Shown: positions 20,266 through 32,751, counted from the first letter of the stretch. The stretch: DNA of 64,000 bases from Clonostachys chloroleuca (GCA_037952775.1 JBANAY010000004.1:9176001-9240000); one strand, 5' to 3'. Notes: generated from the sequence alone by a model not told the origin. Made by a program: numbers and translations.

Positions 20266-23200
20266 TCGAAGACAAACGCAAACACTAATCAGCTCTTTCA
20301 TCGGTATGCTTACTACGCTCAAGCCCTTTCGCCTGTTTCGCCTGTTTCACCCTCGCTGACTAGTGTGATAGTCGGCTGAAAAAGCGAGATTGCTGTTATC
20401 TCTGGAATCGGAACCAGGAGGGGCGACTACGACGAGCAATCGACGCCTCTGGAGTGGATAAACTTGGAATATTCTATCCATGAGCCCCCTCATCTTTAGT
20501 GTTTTGGATAAGACCTGCTTTACCTTAGATTGGATTGGTCTCAGCGACAAAGGAGGGCTGGATGATGAGACGTACAATTCGTCAGGGTATGATCGCTTCC
20601 TAACCCATGTCGATGAAGGTGGATAAGATTCATTGGATACTTCGGTCAGGTTTTATAGAAATTCTATGGCTATGAAGCTTTTATGTTTGCTGCGCACTTT
20701 CTTAATGGCATGTCTAGTAATGAGGGTGTCCTCTTTTTCAAAGAAAATAATCCTGTTGTCATTTGGCGCCTGTTTCTTATACCGAGGGATGGTTCCCTGG
20801 CCGCACTCACGCTCGCACTGTTCATTAGACTACATACCCACCATGTCTGCAAAGGTAATACTACTGATAGCTATAGGCATTATTGCCGCAGGTCATATGA
20901 TTGCAGCCACCGTCCAAGAATATAATCTCTAGACACCCGGAGCAGGTGTTGATTTGATCTTGTGATTGTAGGATGGCACGGAGAGCATCTATATAGAGGT
21001 GTTTATCCTTGTTCTTTACGTCATCTTTGTTGATGTATACCCCTGTGCTCTGGTGTTTTATCATCCTCTTTTCTTTTGTGTGACACTTTTCTCTCTTAGT
21101 ACTACTATGACATCTCCGCCATCGCTCGAATCTTGAACGCGACGCTTGAGATACATGAGCGAGAGAATAATCTCTCTATGAGCTGTGCGTTTATGCTCCT
21201 GTGTCGACACTCAATGCTCCTCCGATGGATTGGCGAGTGAGCTTCAAGTGCAGTCGGTGGTGGACCAGACATGATGAAAGACAGAAACCGCAAACTCTGT
21301 GACCTCCATTCGTCGAATCCGGGGGCGGGGTTCAACAAAATCACGGCGGGCTCGGGCTGGCCGTGAGTTGAATCAGTGTGTGCATCGAGGTTGAGGTACG
21401 TAGAGTCAGATAGAGAGCGTGTCATTCCGCCCTAGCATTAGTGATTCAAGACGTAAAGAGACAGTGAAGGCCAGGCTTTCATAAGTATAGGGCTATACGA
21501 CTTTTGAATTAGAAAGTATACACTACTAACAACATAGAAAGTAAATCCAGTTTGTAAGAAGATCTCAGGACGCCACTGTACAAATTTGCTTCATGATTGG
21601 CCTGATGAAGTTGATACTGAAGGCTATGATCTACCTGAACTGGTGCCTAGAGTCTTGAGGTTCTTTACACTTAGCTGCCATAGGGAGAATTCCTTGGCAT
21701 GCGCGCTGCGTGCTGCCTCTTGACATTGGCCTCATATCGGTCGTCGTCAGACAGTATGGCGAGCATTCCTTTGGTGTTTTACACCTCCCTATCCAATTCG
21801 AGTCTGTTGTGGACCGTCATGCGGCAATAATCTGGGTGGTATAACCCTTATAAGTCTCCGAGGTAAGCTACTTACAATGTGGATTTATTTCGATGCCGTT
21901 TGTCTGAAGCTGCAGGCACCCATCAAGTAACTGAATGTTATCACAGAGCTAAGTGCTTGCCCCTGGGCATATATCACAGCTCAACTTAGCTTTGCTTCAG
22001 ACAATTCTTAGCTTCGTACTACTGAATCTCTGCTTAGCAGTCACGAGCATGGGTAACATGGCTGGATATCTCGGAGCCTCTCTTTTCTTATCTCTCTCCC
22101 AATGCTCATCTAACACAACTCCATCTAAAGCTTACAGAGAAACTCCACCAGTACCCTAACCTTTTATCAAGCCCGTGTTGACCCGTTTTAGATCTCGACT
22201 GTGTTCAAGTTCAAGATGTGGACGGATCACTACCTCCGGCGAAACTTGAGCAGTGACATCACGCTGTGTTCCTCCACTGCGACCACTTTAGCTGATTACA
22301 GCTTCGAAAACAGAACGATCGTAGTCCTCAACCAGGGTAACCGGAGACGAAGGCGATTCAGCCGAGCTATTAGACGAGTCCGCCGCTTTCTAACAGGGAA
22401 TCGACGCCGATAGGTCTTTCACATACTTGCAGACTCAAGTTCCGGACGATACATGATCATTTCCATGTCACGTAAAAACTAAAAGTCGTGACATCAGATA
22501 TTCTCGCACGGCGTGCAGCTTTCTCAACCCCGCCATATCCGGATTCTATTTGACAGATAGTTGGAGCTATAGAAATAGTTCTGGATGCGATCGTCAATAT
22601 TTTGTTGACTGGACCTTTCCCTCTGTCCACACAAGTTCATTGCTCTTTGAGAGGCAAGCCCTCCTGATTTTGGCGACTGAATGGCCTTCTATGGCATTTC
22701 TTCTCTGTTATCTGATCCTAAAATGATCCACGTGGAAGATTATTGGGCTGTTTATCTCCACGGGCGTTAGGATTGCAGATTGTCAAATCATATGGCATGA
22801 AGGACTACTGGTATTATGAATTAGCTAGCTTCGATTTATTGGAATTCAACAAAACTTTGAGATGACCCAATGAAAGCTTGTGTGAGCAAATACCGGATTC
22901 GGTCCCTTTAATACCACGTTTTTTTAGACACCCATACCTCCTGTAGTTGAAACCACCTCAAAGTTGACTCCGTGCCCTTGGTTTGTCGTACTCCCCTTTA
23001 CCTGCTGGTCCGGTCGGAACTCGCCTCGCTTCTTGGCATCTTTGGGCCCCGCAGTCGTCCTCACGGTCCATAGCTATATCGCGGTCTCGGATGGTATTTA
23101 TCTGGGCGTGATCAGAGACTAGGGTACTAGAGCATAGTACCCCCTTGGCTTTGCCTGGCCGCTGAATTTGATGAAAACCAGGAACAGAATCGTGGTCTCT

Positions 23201-25228
23201 TCGCTAAGCAATCCGGCATCTTACTGATTTTGAGTCAGGAACGAGAGCCTGCTGGAGTATACGCCTTGTGTATCTCGAGTGGGGAGCTGGGGCATTCGCC
23301 ATTCGCCATCTATTCTTCTGTTTGATTCAGCTTAATGCAGACCAAACTCACTGGTCTAGACAGAATCTGTGTGGTGACATGGGATTGTGGCAAGGGATAA
23401 GATAGTAGACCTCTGAGGCTGTGATTCGGGTGCTGACCAGAGTGCAGACACTGTGCAGTTGACGAGCCTGCAAATTATTTGACCAGTGATGTTACTTTCT
23501 CATGTGAATCTGCCTGATGCTATGTCGTAGGTTATTGGGGTACAGAACAGATAGACGGTGAATGTGAGGAACGGCAGGATGCAGTTCGAGTCTTGATGCC
23601 AGAGGCCCGCACCCTTTCAGCCTTCAGGTGTTATGTACAGCATTACTTGGATTCAATTTCGAACGGATTTCCCTGAGCACACGAAATCGCAAATTCGCAC
23701 TCTTTACGGTAATTCCGACAAAGACATCCGACCGTTAAAATTTTCCGGCCCTTCGAAACAACAAGTACGATTTTTGACCTCGCGTTCGAGCATGCATTAT
23801 GCTAAAGAACGATCGAAAACTCCTGTATCACCGACAATCGCGCATGATGGGTCTAGTATCACATTGCCCTTCAGCTTGTCCGAGAGCACAAGAATGAGGT
23901 CCGCAAGCTCGACCGGCGAGACTCCTTTTCCGATATGATTACAAGAACGCCTTGGCAGTTTCTCAGATTGATGCGAAGACGATAGGGTGAGCAGGATAAG
24001 ACCTTCTGCTCAAAGAATAAAGATAATTTTCTCAGAGCTCTTAACGCAGCTCTATCTTGGATGAGAGAGTTCGAGTACAAAGCGAAAAAGCAGCCGTGAG
24101 GATACCAGACCGTACATTTAAACCCAATGAAGACGAAAGTGGCCCTATCTCAACTGCTGGATCGATACCTGCCCCCATCGAATCAAGTCAACTACGTCTC
24201 CCTGCACCCCATCAGTAAAGGATTCAACGCCGTGATTTGGTTGGATCAAATTCCCGATCAAGTGCTGTAAATCCGCCATTTGATCTAAGCTAACTCGGGC
24301 ATCTTAGCATGTTCGTTCATACTTTTCGCTAGTACCACAGTATCTCAAGCCATTGATGGGCTGAAGCTTGCCAGGTGCCAGCCAACACTATGGCAATTTC
24401 GAGGCGGTATTCTTCAAAGGAGAGTTTAAGTTTTGGTGACTTGAAGCAAGGCGTGGGGGCATCACTCCTCTCTCAATTCCTAACGTTTGATGACTCTTGT
24501 ACGAGCTACTCAGCGGCTAGGAATTCCCGTGTGCCCGAAATTCAGCGCCAAAATCTCTATGCGCCTTCTTTCTCCCAACTGTGCTAAAATATAGCAGCGA
24601 ACAAACGAACCTCGTCCGCGTCTCTTGCGTACGCTACGGTAGCATAAGCCTCGAAGTTCTGCGTGTCATAAGAGTCCAGTATGCTACCATCCTGTCCATT
24701 GGTAGCATTTTTGCATCAGCACCCCCTGAGCCGGTTGTGACTCAGATGTGACAATTTCACTCTTTCTATCCACGTTGGGCCCGGTCTTTGCGGTAAGTGT
24801 GCGAATAGAGCCACCCCGAACTAAGGTCTAGTTCAGACGCTTAAAAACGCATGTAGCTACACCATCTACATGAATCTGGTCATTAACACGCTCCTAGACT
24901 ACGTATGGCCCGCCATTAGGGGATAACAATCTGAGCAACAAATAACAATGAACATTTCCGCATGTCAGTGAGTATAGACGTACTAAAGTTGCTTGCCCCA
25001 TGGAAGCCCGGGGTGGACACTTCCCTCGTGCTCATAATATTCAAGCTGGTGTCGATCTGTCGCAAGTTTACTTAAGTCGAGTGATAGTTTCTCGTTATCA
25101 ATGAATCCTTGAATACATCTGCCATAATAACACAATGATCCTCCCACGACAGACTCATTATTGTAAGTTCCATCTCCACCCCTCTTAAGCCTCATCATCC
25201 CATTGGTCGTACCGTGTGCCGTCTCTTA
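20266..25228. other. Gene-poor 5-kb stretch between inverted arms
   Basis: No intact gene. A minus-strand fragment at 20861-21064 ends in CSGCLEIIFLDGGCNHMTCG. The C-x2-C ... GCNHMTCG pattern resembles the IBR/RING2 part of RBR ubiquitin ligases, but stops surround it. A small very basic frame at 22216-22413 ends in NRRRRRFSRAIRRVRRFLTGNRRR and is unassigned. A copy of the dispersed repeat lies at 24061-24131. The rest holds nothing I can assign. Confidence 0.4.
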
Positions 25229-25374
25229 TTGGAAAAGGGCTTTCTCGTTTTGGCTTCACCTCAATAAAGAGGCTACTAGACCCAGCAACCACGATAACAT
25301 AACCGGCAGATCTGCCGGAGCCGCCCGCCCACCTCCTAGTGCATTATCAGCAGTACTGGGACGGCCCTAAAAGA
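25229..25374 (-). repeat. Right arm of the ~140-bp inverted repeat
   Basis: Reverse complement of 20130-20265. The outer ends (TTTTAGGGCCGTCCCAG on the minus strand) are alike in both arms. Divergence in the central G-rich part suggests age. Confidence 0.75.
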
Positions 25375-25719
25375 AGGCAGTGGTTATCGTTGGGGGCGGT
25401 CCTTAAAATCGTTAACGATAATCACACCCAGGCCCGGGGGTTCACAAACCGGTTGATTTTTGATGGAACCATTCAGATTCCAGCGCGACCGGAGTTGAGT
25501 CGCTGCAAAGGCCTCGGTGAACTTGGGCGATCAACACGTGAGTAGCGTGCGAAAACCAACAGAGTGGCTCGTTCTCTTCTCTTCCGCAGTAAATATGCTA
25601 CCCCATAGGTGAGGAAGTATTGATTGTGCTGAGATGTCGGGTCTGGCATCTTCTATTGTTGTTTAACTTTATACTCGAACTCTCTTCCGTCGCTCGGTCT
25701 CCTGTCGAGGAGGGACCAC

Positions 25720-25835
25720 AATCAAGTCGTTTGTTCTCCTTTCGAGGAGGGAAAACCCAATCAAGTCGTTTGTTCTCCTTTCGAGGAGCGCAAGCCGAAC
25801 AAAGTCGGTCGTTCGCCTTTCGAGCAGAGACTGAA
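25720..25835. repeat. 39-bp tandem repeat, three units
   Basis: The unit TCAAGTCGTTTGTTCTCC followed by TTTCGAGGAG recurs at 25721, 25760 and, degenerate, about 25799. 39 is a multiple of 3, so an open plus-strand frame carries a 13-residue repeat (SSRLFSFRGGKTQ, SSRLFSFRGAQAE, QSRSFAFRAETES). The minus strand also stays open. It directly follows a copy of the dispersed repeat at 25626-25688. Whether it is translated is unknown. Confidence 0.65.
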
Positions 25836-25877
25836 TCCCGGGACATGGTCACACCGGCTTCCCCACGAGGCACGTAG

Positions 25878-26943
25878 GCTTCGTGGAGGTAGCTTTGAAT
25901 GGTCGCGAAGTCATCTCTATTCCCCTCCGTAGACCGAGCGTCTACCTACAACAAAGGCCGTCAGCAAAGCGGGGGTGGAGGGGGGAGAGGATGGGGGAGT
26001 GGCTGAGGGAAACAAGAAACAGGGGCAAAACAAAGGAGGGGGCGTACTTACCCAACTATCGGGGGTGTCAGCCCGCCGATCACCTGTCTCTACCAAATCA
26101 AGCTTCGATGTGAGGCGCCGCTGAGATATCCCCGGTCTGATCCCGTATCCAAACAGCGCCAGCTATCCAGCCTCAACCTTGGATAGATGTTAGCGGTCAT
26201 ACCATACACGAAGAGTGCTGTTGTCGCACGTGATACACGGATAGCACACAGAATGTGAGATGCAGGAAACGCACGAATTAGAAGGAGTTCATTGAATATT
26301 TTTTAGCTAATCATGATGATGAAGGAATAAAATCCCTGACGTCAACTCTCTCGAGGCTAGATGTCTGAATTCTAAGCGGAGCTAGGTCCTTCCTGTTCTT
26401 CCACAACCTGCTCTTCTCGGCTAATTTTAGCCAATCTAACCAATCAAGATCATTCGCCAACATGTTAGGGGGATGAAGCTGCAGCAATTCAAATATCACA
26501 ATGCAAGCTAGGTAAGTTATGTCTGAGTTGTTGCTAATTAACTATGCAGGGAATTGTAGGAAGTCGATGCAGTACCACCTGCAGGCTCGTCAGGATCGTA
26601 GAAGGAGGGTTGAAAACGGAGTCGTCGAAAGGTCATAGGCCGTATTTCCTTCATGGACAGCCCCTCAGCCGTGGACTGCCTATCAGCATAGATGCAAGCA
26701 TAGGCACGCTATTTTTAAGGGCGGGAAAAGCAACCGTTGACGTTTGGGTCATTTTCCAGTTTCACCCTGCACGAGGCTATCATCCACAACCAAACTTCGA
26801 AAGCCCCCCAGTGTCGCCTTTACACGCACCCCTCTCAAAAGCAGGGTTAATCCAGGGCGTCAGCAACACAATCAGTGAGTCACTAGTGCCAGCGGAGCCG
26901 TCCAGTTTTTATAGAGGCACGGCAGCTACCCACGACCGCAATT
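25878..26943. other. Gene-free stretch
   Basis: No supported gene. Small plus-strand frames (e.g. 26544-27005) run antisense through the repeated segment at 26946-27005 and lack any family resemblance. Confidence 0.35.
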
Positions 26944-27177
26944 CTAATGCCCACTCCCATCGGTGTTGTCACTCGCAGGCAAAGGATTGTCGCTCAGCCG
27001 ATTGATATTCGCAAAGATCGACTGTTCCCTTCTTCTGGGTTCCCCTTCCAGCGGTAAAAGCCTTCGCTCAATGTAATCATCGTGGGTAAAGCGGGCTGGC
27101 GTCATCAGAGAATTTTCGGCGACGGAGAGCGGGGGTTGGTCGGCCATTTGGCAATGATGTTGGTTTGATCTAGTCAA
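26944..27177 (-). pseudogene. Fragment related to the 19.2-kb gene, right copy
   Basis: A minus-strand frame starting at 27177 (or M at 27147, MADQPPLSVAENSL) ends with NRLSDNPLPASDNTDGSG, identical to the left copy at 19338-19395. Upstream of this the sequences differ, so it is a chimaeric or strongly diverged remnant. With the outer arms at 20130 and 25374 it shows the same order of segments as the left copy but inverted. Confidence 0.5.
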
Positions 27178-27765
27178 GTGATTAGCGGCGTTTCCCGCTT
27201 GGTTTCAGAAAGAGAGGTCGTACTATTGAGTCTGGAAAGAGGAATCTCGGGGCTTTATGGTTGTGCATCAATTGTTGTTATATGTTCCAAGTATTCTTCC
27301 TAGTTCCACTACCTTGTGTGCTGTAGGAGTACCTCAGGGGCACCTTCCGTATGATAATTGAAGCCTCAGAAACAGAAAATGCAATGCTACCTCTGCAGAA
27401 TTATTGTGGCAATCAGTCACATAAGAATGCCCCATCTTGTTTAATTGAATCGAGGACGATTGAATATTGTCCAACATCAGCTTGGAAGAAATGAACTCCA
27501 CCCTTGCCGTTGCTGTCAAGTGGAGCGCAGCAGATGATCATCACTGTAGTTTGCGTCTGTCCCCGGAAGTAGCGCCAAACCCTGAACTTGTCCGCCTATG
27601 TATCTCATCTCATCGTCATCGTCATCATCGTCATCATGCAGCCCCGCCGATCATTAAAACAGGGCAACATGGCATACAATGCTGTTCATTATATTTTACA
27701 TCTTTCTCTATTTCTTATACCAATCCTTTGATCAATTCCCACTCTCCATCTGAATACGTCGCATC
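27178..27765. other. Promoter region of the second monooxygenase
   Basis: No gene seen. A CAT/CGT trinucleotide microsatellite occurs at about 27605-27640. Pyrimidine-rich sequence precedes the ATG at 27766. Confidence 0.4.
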
Positions 27766-29100
27766 ATGGTGCTCACGAGCCCCCGGAGCAAGTCGCCATT
27801 GTTGGCGCAGGCCTTGCGGTATGAGCTTGCACATCTTTCAACAAATTACACGTCTCGCTAACTTGTTCCATTAGGGCATCACTCTTGCCCTTGCACTACA
27901 CGACCTAAACATACCCTCGACGGTTTACGAAGCCCGCTCCGAAGACTTCGACCAAGGCGGAGGAGTCGTGCTCTCCCCAAACGCCCTGCGCGTGCTTGAC
28001 AGCGTGGGAGCCTACTCTCGCATCCGAGACAAGGCTCTGCAGTTCGACGTCCTTACTTTCACAGATTCCGACAACAAGGTCACCGACGAGTACTACTTCG
28101 GATCTCAGGAGCTCTATGGCTACAAAGCTATCCGTATCATGCGCAAAGAGCTCCTCGACGAGCTGAAGACGATGCTGCGAGAGCGGAACATCCCGATACA
28201 CTACAATCTCAAGGTTACCACGATTAATAGCGAGAATTCAGACAAGGTCGAGTTCACCTTTGCCAACGGCGAGTCCGTCTCCACTCCCCTACTCATCGGT
28301 GCCGATGGTATTCACTCGACCGTCCGCACAAGCTTTCTCCCCGACATCAAGCCCCTCTACGCCGGCTTCATGGGCATCAACAGCGTGGTTCAGCGATCGC
28401 AGCTCCGAATCCCAGACAGTTACAGCCTGCCGGCCTCCGTCGGGGCCAAGCCCGGCGCATTCCTCCTCGTCCCGCAGAAACCCGACGGATCCGAGCTCTT
28501 CATCGGCTCGCAGCGCGTATTCCCCGAGCTCGACGGTCTAGGTTGGGACGAGCTGCGCCAGGACAAGCAGAAGCTCTACGACATGCTCCAGGAGAACAAG
28601 TCCGACTGGCCGGACGTTGTCCAATCCGCGCTCGAGGTTACGCCCGTCGACCGCATGGGCTTCTGGGCATTCTATGGCCTCCCGCCCCTGCCCAGCTGGC
28701 TTTCCGAGTCGAAGAGGATCATCCTGGTCGGCGACGCAGCGCACGCCATCCCGCCTACTGCCGGTCAGGGGGCAAACCAGGCGTTCGAGGACGTGCGATC
28801 CTTGGCGACCCTGCTTTCTAAACTGTCGCCCGACGTGCCCCTGGAACGGGCAGCCGCGCGGTGGCAGGCGTACCGCCAAGAACGCATTAAGAAGGTGCTC
28901 GAGCTCACGAACCAGATGAACGCCAAGCGCCTGCCCGAGGCGCAGCGTGCCAGTTTGCCCGCCAGCGCTATTTGGAGCGATACCTCGCTCACTCAGGGGA
29001 AGGGGGAGAGCTCCGGTGGTTGTATGAGCCGGACCTGGCAAAGGAAGCAGAGAAGTGGGTGGAGGAAATCGCGAAAGAATCACAGTTCGGGAAGAGTTGA
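27766..29100 (+). CDS. FAD-dependent monooxygenase (UbiH/salicylate hydroxylase type)
   Basis: Exons 27766-27818 and 27875-29100 with a 56-bp intron (GTATGA...GCTAAC...TTAG) that splits the Rossmann motif VAIVGAGLA/GITLALAL. Downstream are GADGIHSTVR and the GD motif ILVGDAAHAIPPTAGQG. Such flavoproteins hydroxylate aromatic acids using NAD(P)H and O2. Two frame problems, each one missing base: the C5 run at 27780-27784 just after the ATG, and CC at 28950-28951, after which QRYLERYLAHSGEGGELRWLY appears in the next frame. Adding both gives exactly 427 codons ending at TGA 29100, the family's usual size. The uncorrected frame runs to 29155. Base-call error is my preferred explanation. Confidence 0.85.
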
Positions 29101-29293
29101 ACAGTCACCATTTAGTGAGTCAATTATTGAAGTGGTAGTCAACTTTTGTTCTTGAATAATCTACACGAATGTTATGAGATCTCGCCTTACAAAATTCCAT
29201 ATCCAAGCCCAAAGAATCCATTGACATCGAATTTTCGAGATTATACAGGTATATCAGTTCATCACAGACCGAAAATAGCCTCGCCACGATCAT

Positions 29294-30407
29294 CTAAATC
29301 GAGGCCGAGTTGCTACTCAAGGTCAACGTAGCACTGTACAACTGACGCTTGCTATCGCCCTGGCCCGATGGGGCGGTCCGGCCGTGGAAAACAACGTTCT
29401 TCCCGTTAGGATCAACGTCGATACCGCCTGGAGCGTAGATCCCCCTGTTGTCGACAGTTCGAATGAGTATGCCGCGGTTGCTGTACGTGCCGTCGATGGT
29501 GCTAGAGAAGGCATACTCGATATCGTAATCATCCGAGGAGTAGCAGTGAGCGCTATAGAACAGAATGAACCTCCCGTCGCTAATCTTGTGGACGGTCGGG
29601 GCCTCGACGACGCCGTTGTTGCTCGCGCCCTCGTTGTCGAGAATGGTCTTCGCGTTGCCGACCAACGTGAGGGCATCGCGATTCATCTTCTGGATCTTGA
29701 TGGGGGTTGGTTTGTAAGCCCCTGAGGGTGTTCCGCCCTGGCAGGTGGTCGCGCCGCCAAGGGCATTCCCATCGACCTTCCATACGATCCAGCGATCCTT
29801 GCCATCGTCGTATCCTGAAGCATCGATCACACCGCCATTTGCGTCGTCGCAGATGAGAGGCGTCTCGCTTGCAGTGAATGGGCCGCTTGAGGACTTGGCA
29901 GTGGCCGCTCCGATGCATCGTCTGCCGCCAGTCTTCTTTCCGCTGAAATACATAATGTAGGTTCCATCATCCTGTATAAAATCATGGTTACCAGTGTACT
30001 CATTGACTAACAGTGTGATGTTCACTTACATTCTTATTCACATCAGGCGCCCAGAGACCAGCATCACTCTTATCAATCCAAGACGGTAGGTTAGGAAGCG
30101 CATCGGTCGAAGTCAGGGTCCATGATCTGGCGTCGGACGAGGTGGCGATTGGGATTCTTTTGTTGTTAGAGGACGTAGCGTACGCTTTCCAAGAGCCATC
30201 GCCCCAGATGATGGCAGGGTCCGGGAAGTCGACTCCCAGAGCCGGTCCGAAGATCTCACGGGCCTCCAGTCCGTTGGATTCGCTTGTTACGTCCATCCTG
30301 ACAATGTTCTCCAGCTGGACCGAGGGCAGATTTTCGCCCCGGGGTTGTCCTGCTGGGACTGCGGCGGCCAAGCCAGCCCCTACGACTGCAAGAGAGAGGC
30401 CCTTCAT
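29294..30407 (-). CDS. Secreted glycoside hydrolase family 43 (arabinofuranosidase-like)
   Basis: Exons 30407-30030 and 29971-29294 with a 58-bp intron (GTAAGT...TACAG) give 351 residues in a clean frame. The signal peptide is MKGLSLAVVGAGLAAAVPA. GH43 catalytic residues are visible: base Asp in GVDFPDPAIIWGDG, pKa-tuning Asp in GVIDASGYDDGKDRWIVWK, and acid Glu in NNGVVEAPTV. The five-bladed propeller length fits a single-domain enzyme. It likely releases arabinose or xylose from plant cell-wall polysaccharide outside the cell. Subfamily and exact substrate cannot be fixed by eye. It lies tail to tail with the monooxygenase (193 bases apart) and seems unrelated to aromatic metabolism. Confidence 0.9.
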
Positions 30408-31073
30408 GATGATGACAGATGGATTATAAACGAAAAGGGATGATTGAAGGTCAGAGTATTCGCAAGACTAGTTAGGAACGAGAAAGCTGCATCTCTGCGA
30501 TGTGATTCATCCGATCATTCATATACAATCGCAAACACCCCGGGAAAACTACGTAACGCGTGCAGGAATACCCTTGGCTCTCACGTACGATGTCGTAAAT
30601 ATAGTACCTTCTGTAGCAGATCCCGGATGTGTTGAGGGGTTACCCCTGCTTCAATGACCCTCAGCCAGCACGGATTAGGTAGGTATCAGCGCTTGCAATG
30701 GAGAGGCTGCCATGACTAACTTATGGTGGCGATGGTGGTCGACTCTTTTGGGATCATATGGCAGATTTTGTTCTGGCATTTGCTCTGCCAAGTTGTTGAA
30801 GCACCGCGAGCATTCTTCGCACTTGTAAATGGCCACGAGAACAAAGAATGAGGGTTTCTCTCTGTTGGCTATGTTCTCGCGTGGAATGTCACTGCATTTT
30901 AGTGCTTACTCTTATAACTAGGTCTAATGGTACTTGAAACAAAGCCACCTTGAGCTGTCCTTGCATGACATCAAATCAATCTCTGCGGCGCAGCACGATT
31001 TCCAAGAACTCTAGAAAAGCATCACAGGGCATTTACTAACCAACGGACAACATCGCCAGCTTCCTAGATACAA
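30408..31073. other. Intergenic region
   Basis: GH43 promoter plus the 3' region of the amidohydrolase. No coding signal and no specific site recognised. Confidence 0.35.
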
Positions 31074-32051
31074 TCATAGGCTAATTTTGAGCAATTTCTC
31101 CGCATTCTTGTACGCCACCATCTCGAGCTGATCATTGGTCAAGAGCCCACTGCCTCCCAGCTCCTTGAACCATTTAAGGCCAGCCTCGTTTGACGAAAAG
31201 GGGTAGTCAACGCTGTACAAGATATGGTCAATCTTGGTGTTTCCAAGAATGCACCTCATCGGGTCCAAGCTCCAAACGCTAGATGTAGTAATCCAAATAT
31301 TTTCATCCCAGACCTCCTTGAAAGGTCGCTTTCGTTCACCCATCCTCGCCTCATTGTTGTGAATACGCTGGAGCATGAACGGCATCATCTCCCCGAAATG
31401 CCCAATAATGAGCTTGAGCCTCGGGAACTTGTCAAAAACTCCCGCGCAATGGAGGCGAAGAATATGCAGGCCGACCTCGCTGTGCCAACCCCACATGGAG
31501 CTGGCCAAGGCTCCCGTAGACTGAAGAGAGTAGTTGCCGACGTATGAATTGCGAAACATCTCTTCCGTAGGCCATGCGGGATGGAGGTAGATGGGAACAT
31601 CAAGCTCCTGGGCTTTGCTCCAAAGCACATCATACTCTGAACCGTCACAGAAGCCCTTCTGAGTCTTGTGGTCGACCAGAGCGCCAACGAAGCCGAGCTC
31701 AGTAACGGACCGCTCCAATTCAGCCGCAGCGGCTTCGGGCTCTGCGAGGGGTAGTATAGCAAATGCAGCGAATCGCTTTTTCGTCTGTGCTGATTTGCTG
31801 ATCTCCTTTGCGAGCTGGTCATTGCCCGCCTGGCACACACTAGGCGAGGGATCTTCAGAAAGACAGTGGGAGATGACTTGCAACGCGATGTTTCCCTGAT
31901 CCATGTCCTTGAGACGTATCTCATTGGAATCAAATAGTTTGTCTAACAGACCTGGCCAATCCCCGAACTTTCGTTTCATTGGACTCTCGAATGAATTGAA
32001 GACAGCGTCGCTGTACCAGTGTTCTTCCAGAGTGATAAGTGGAGGAGTCAT
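31074..32051 (-). CDS. Amidohydrolase-2 family protein, hydroxybenzoate decarboxylase-like
   Basis: Single-exon, intact, 325 residues from the ATG at 32051 (MTPPLITLEEHW); an upstream ATG in the same frame would add a 15-residue hydrophobic stretch and is less likely. Metal-ligand motifs of the ACMSD/gamma-resorcylate decarboxylase group are visible: EEH near the N-terminus, IYLHPAW, LIIGHFGE and YSVDYPFSSNEAG. These TIM-barrel enzymes remove CO2 from hydroxybenzoates such as 2,3-dihydroxybenzoate. They are cytosolic. With the monooxygenase at 27.8 kb this suggests conversion of an aromatic acid to a catechol-type product. Substrate is inferred from family only. Confidence 0.85.
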   Translation of the reverse strand: MTPPLITLEEHWYSDAVFNSFESPMKRKFGDWPGLLDKLFDSNEIRLKDMDQGNIALQVISHCLSEDPSPSVCQAGNDQLAKEISKSAQTKKRFAAFAILPLAEPEAAAAELERSVTELGFVGALVDHKTQKGFCDGSEYDVLWSKAQELDVPIYLHPAWPTEEMFRNSYVGNYSLQSTGALASSMWGWHSEVGLHILRLHCAGVFDKFPRLKLIIGHFGEMMPFMLQRIHNNEARMGERKRPFKEVWDENIWITTSSVWSLDPMRCILGNTKIDHILYSVDYPFSSNEAGLKWFKELGGSGLLTNDQLEMVAYKNAEKLLKISL

Positions 32052-32751
32052 ATTGAACTTTGACTGAGAAATAAAAATGATGACTGCCAAAATCAAGCCC
32101 GAGCTTTGAATGTAGTCTTAGGGGACATAAGCGCGTAAGAAGTTGAAAACTTCGAAATTCAAGACGTCGATACTCATTTTCTTATAGAGATGACTTGTGT
32201 TTGGTTACCCCTTTGGGAAGTCACTCTCTGATTGGCTCTCCTTCTAAGTGGAGCCTTCGAGGGTTGGTCGAGCATTGATGCTGCCAATTTTTGCTGCTCC
32301 ATTTCTAGCCGTTGGACGATAATTCTTAGTGCGTCCAAAAAGGGAAGCCACTCTCTCATTGGACGGCCACTTCCCTCCACTATCACCAGCTAGGTCTTCG
32401 TGGTCGCTATGAAGACTTCGCTGGTCCAACCTGTAAGTCGTATATCACTGGCTCCCGATCTGGAAATCGCTCTCATATTGGGCCATGGGCGGATGAGATC
32501 CACACCGTCGGTCGGTGGCTTCGTGTTCGAGATATCGCCTCGGGGGAGTCTATGGTCCGACGCCTCTCTCTTGGTATGAATCTGTGGTATGAATCTGAGG
32601 GATAGCAGTATATATCCTGCTGTCTTGTCCTTGAAATTATAAAAGACTTATCCGGGTCTTTCCAGTGACACTTCCTGGCTTGTGCTCTATGAATCGACTT
32701 CGTATTTTGAATCCGCAGCCTTTAATCACAAGGTCTCGTCTGCCGTTCACA
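32052..32751. other. Divergent intergenic region between amidohydrolase and SDR
   Basis: About 700 bases between divergent starts; it should carry both promoters. A short tandem duplication TGGTATGAATCTG occurs at about 32572-32600. An in-frame ATG at 32689 is an alternative SDR start. Confidence 0.4.

Noticed and set aside
20861..21064. IBR/RING2 domain of an RBR ubiquitin ligase (C-x2-C ... GCNHMTCG)
   Set aside because: Only a short stretch fits; stops follow at once and no RING1 or further Cys/His pairs are seen. Mentioned only as a weak resemblance.
22201..22413. Small Arg-rich protein (NRRRRRFSRAIRRVRRF)
   Set aside because: Too short, no homology known to me and no supporting context; composition alone is not evidence for a gene.
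20130..25374. A 5.2-kb DNA transposon bounded by terminal inverted repeats
   Set aside because: No transposase and no clear target duplication; a second outer inverted match shows that the arms belong to an inverted duplicated unit.
28538..29083. Minus-strand frame of 181 residues inside monooxygenase 2
   Set aside because: Lies entirely opposite a well-conserved flavoprotein; GC-rich coding DNA often leaves antisense frames open.
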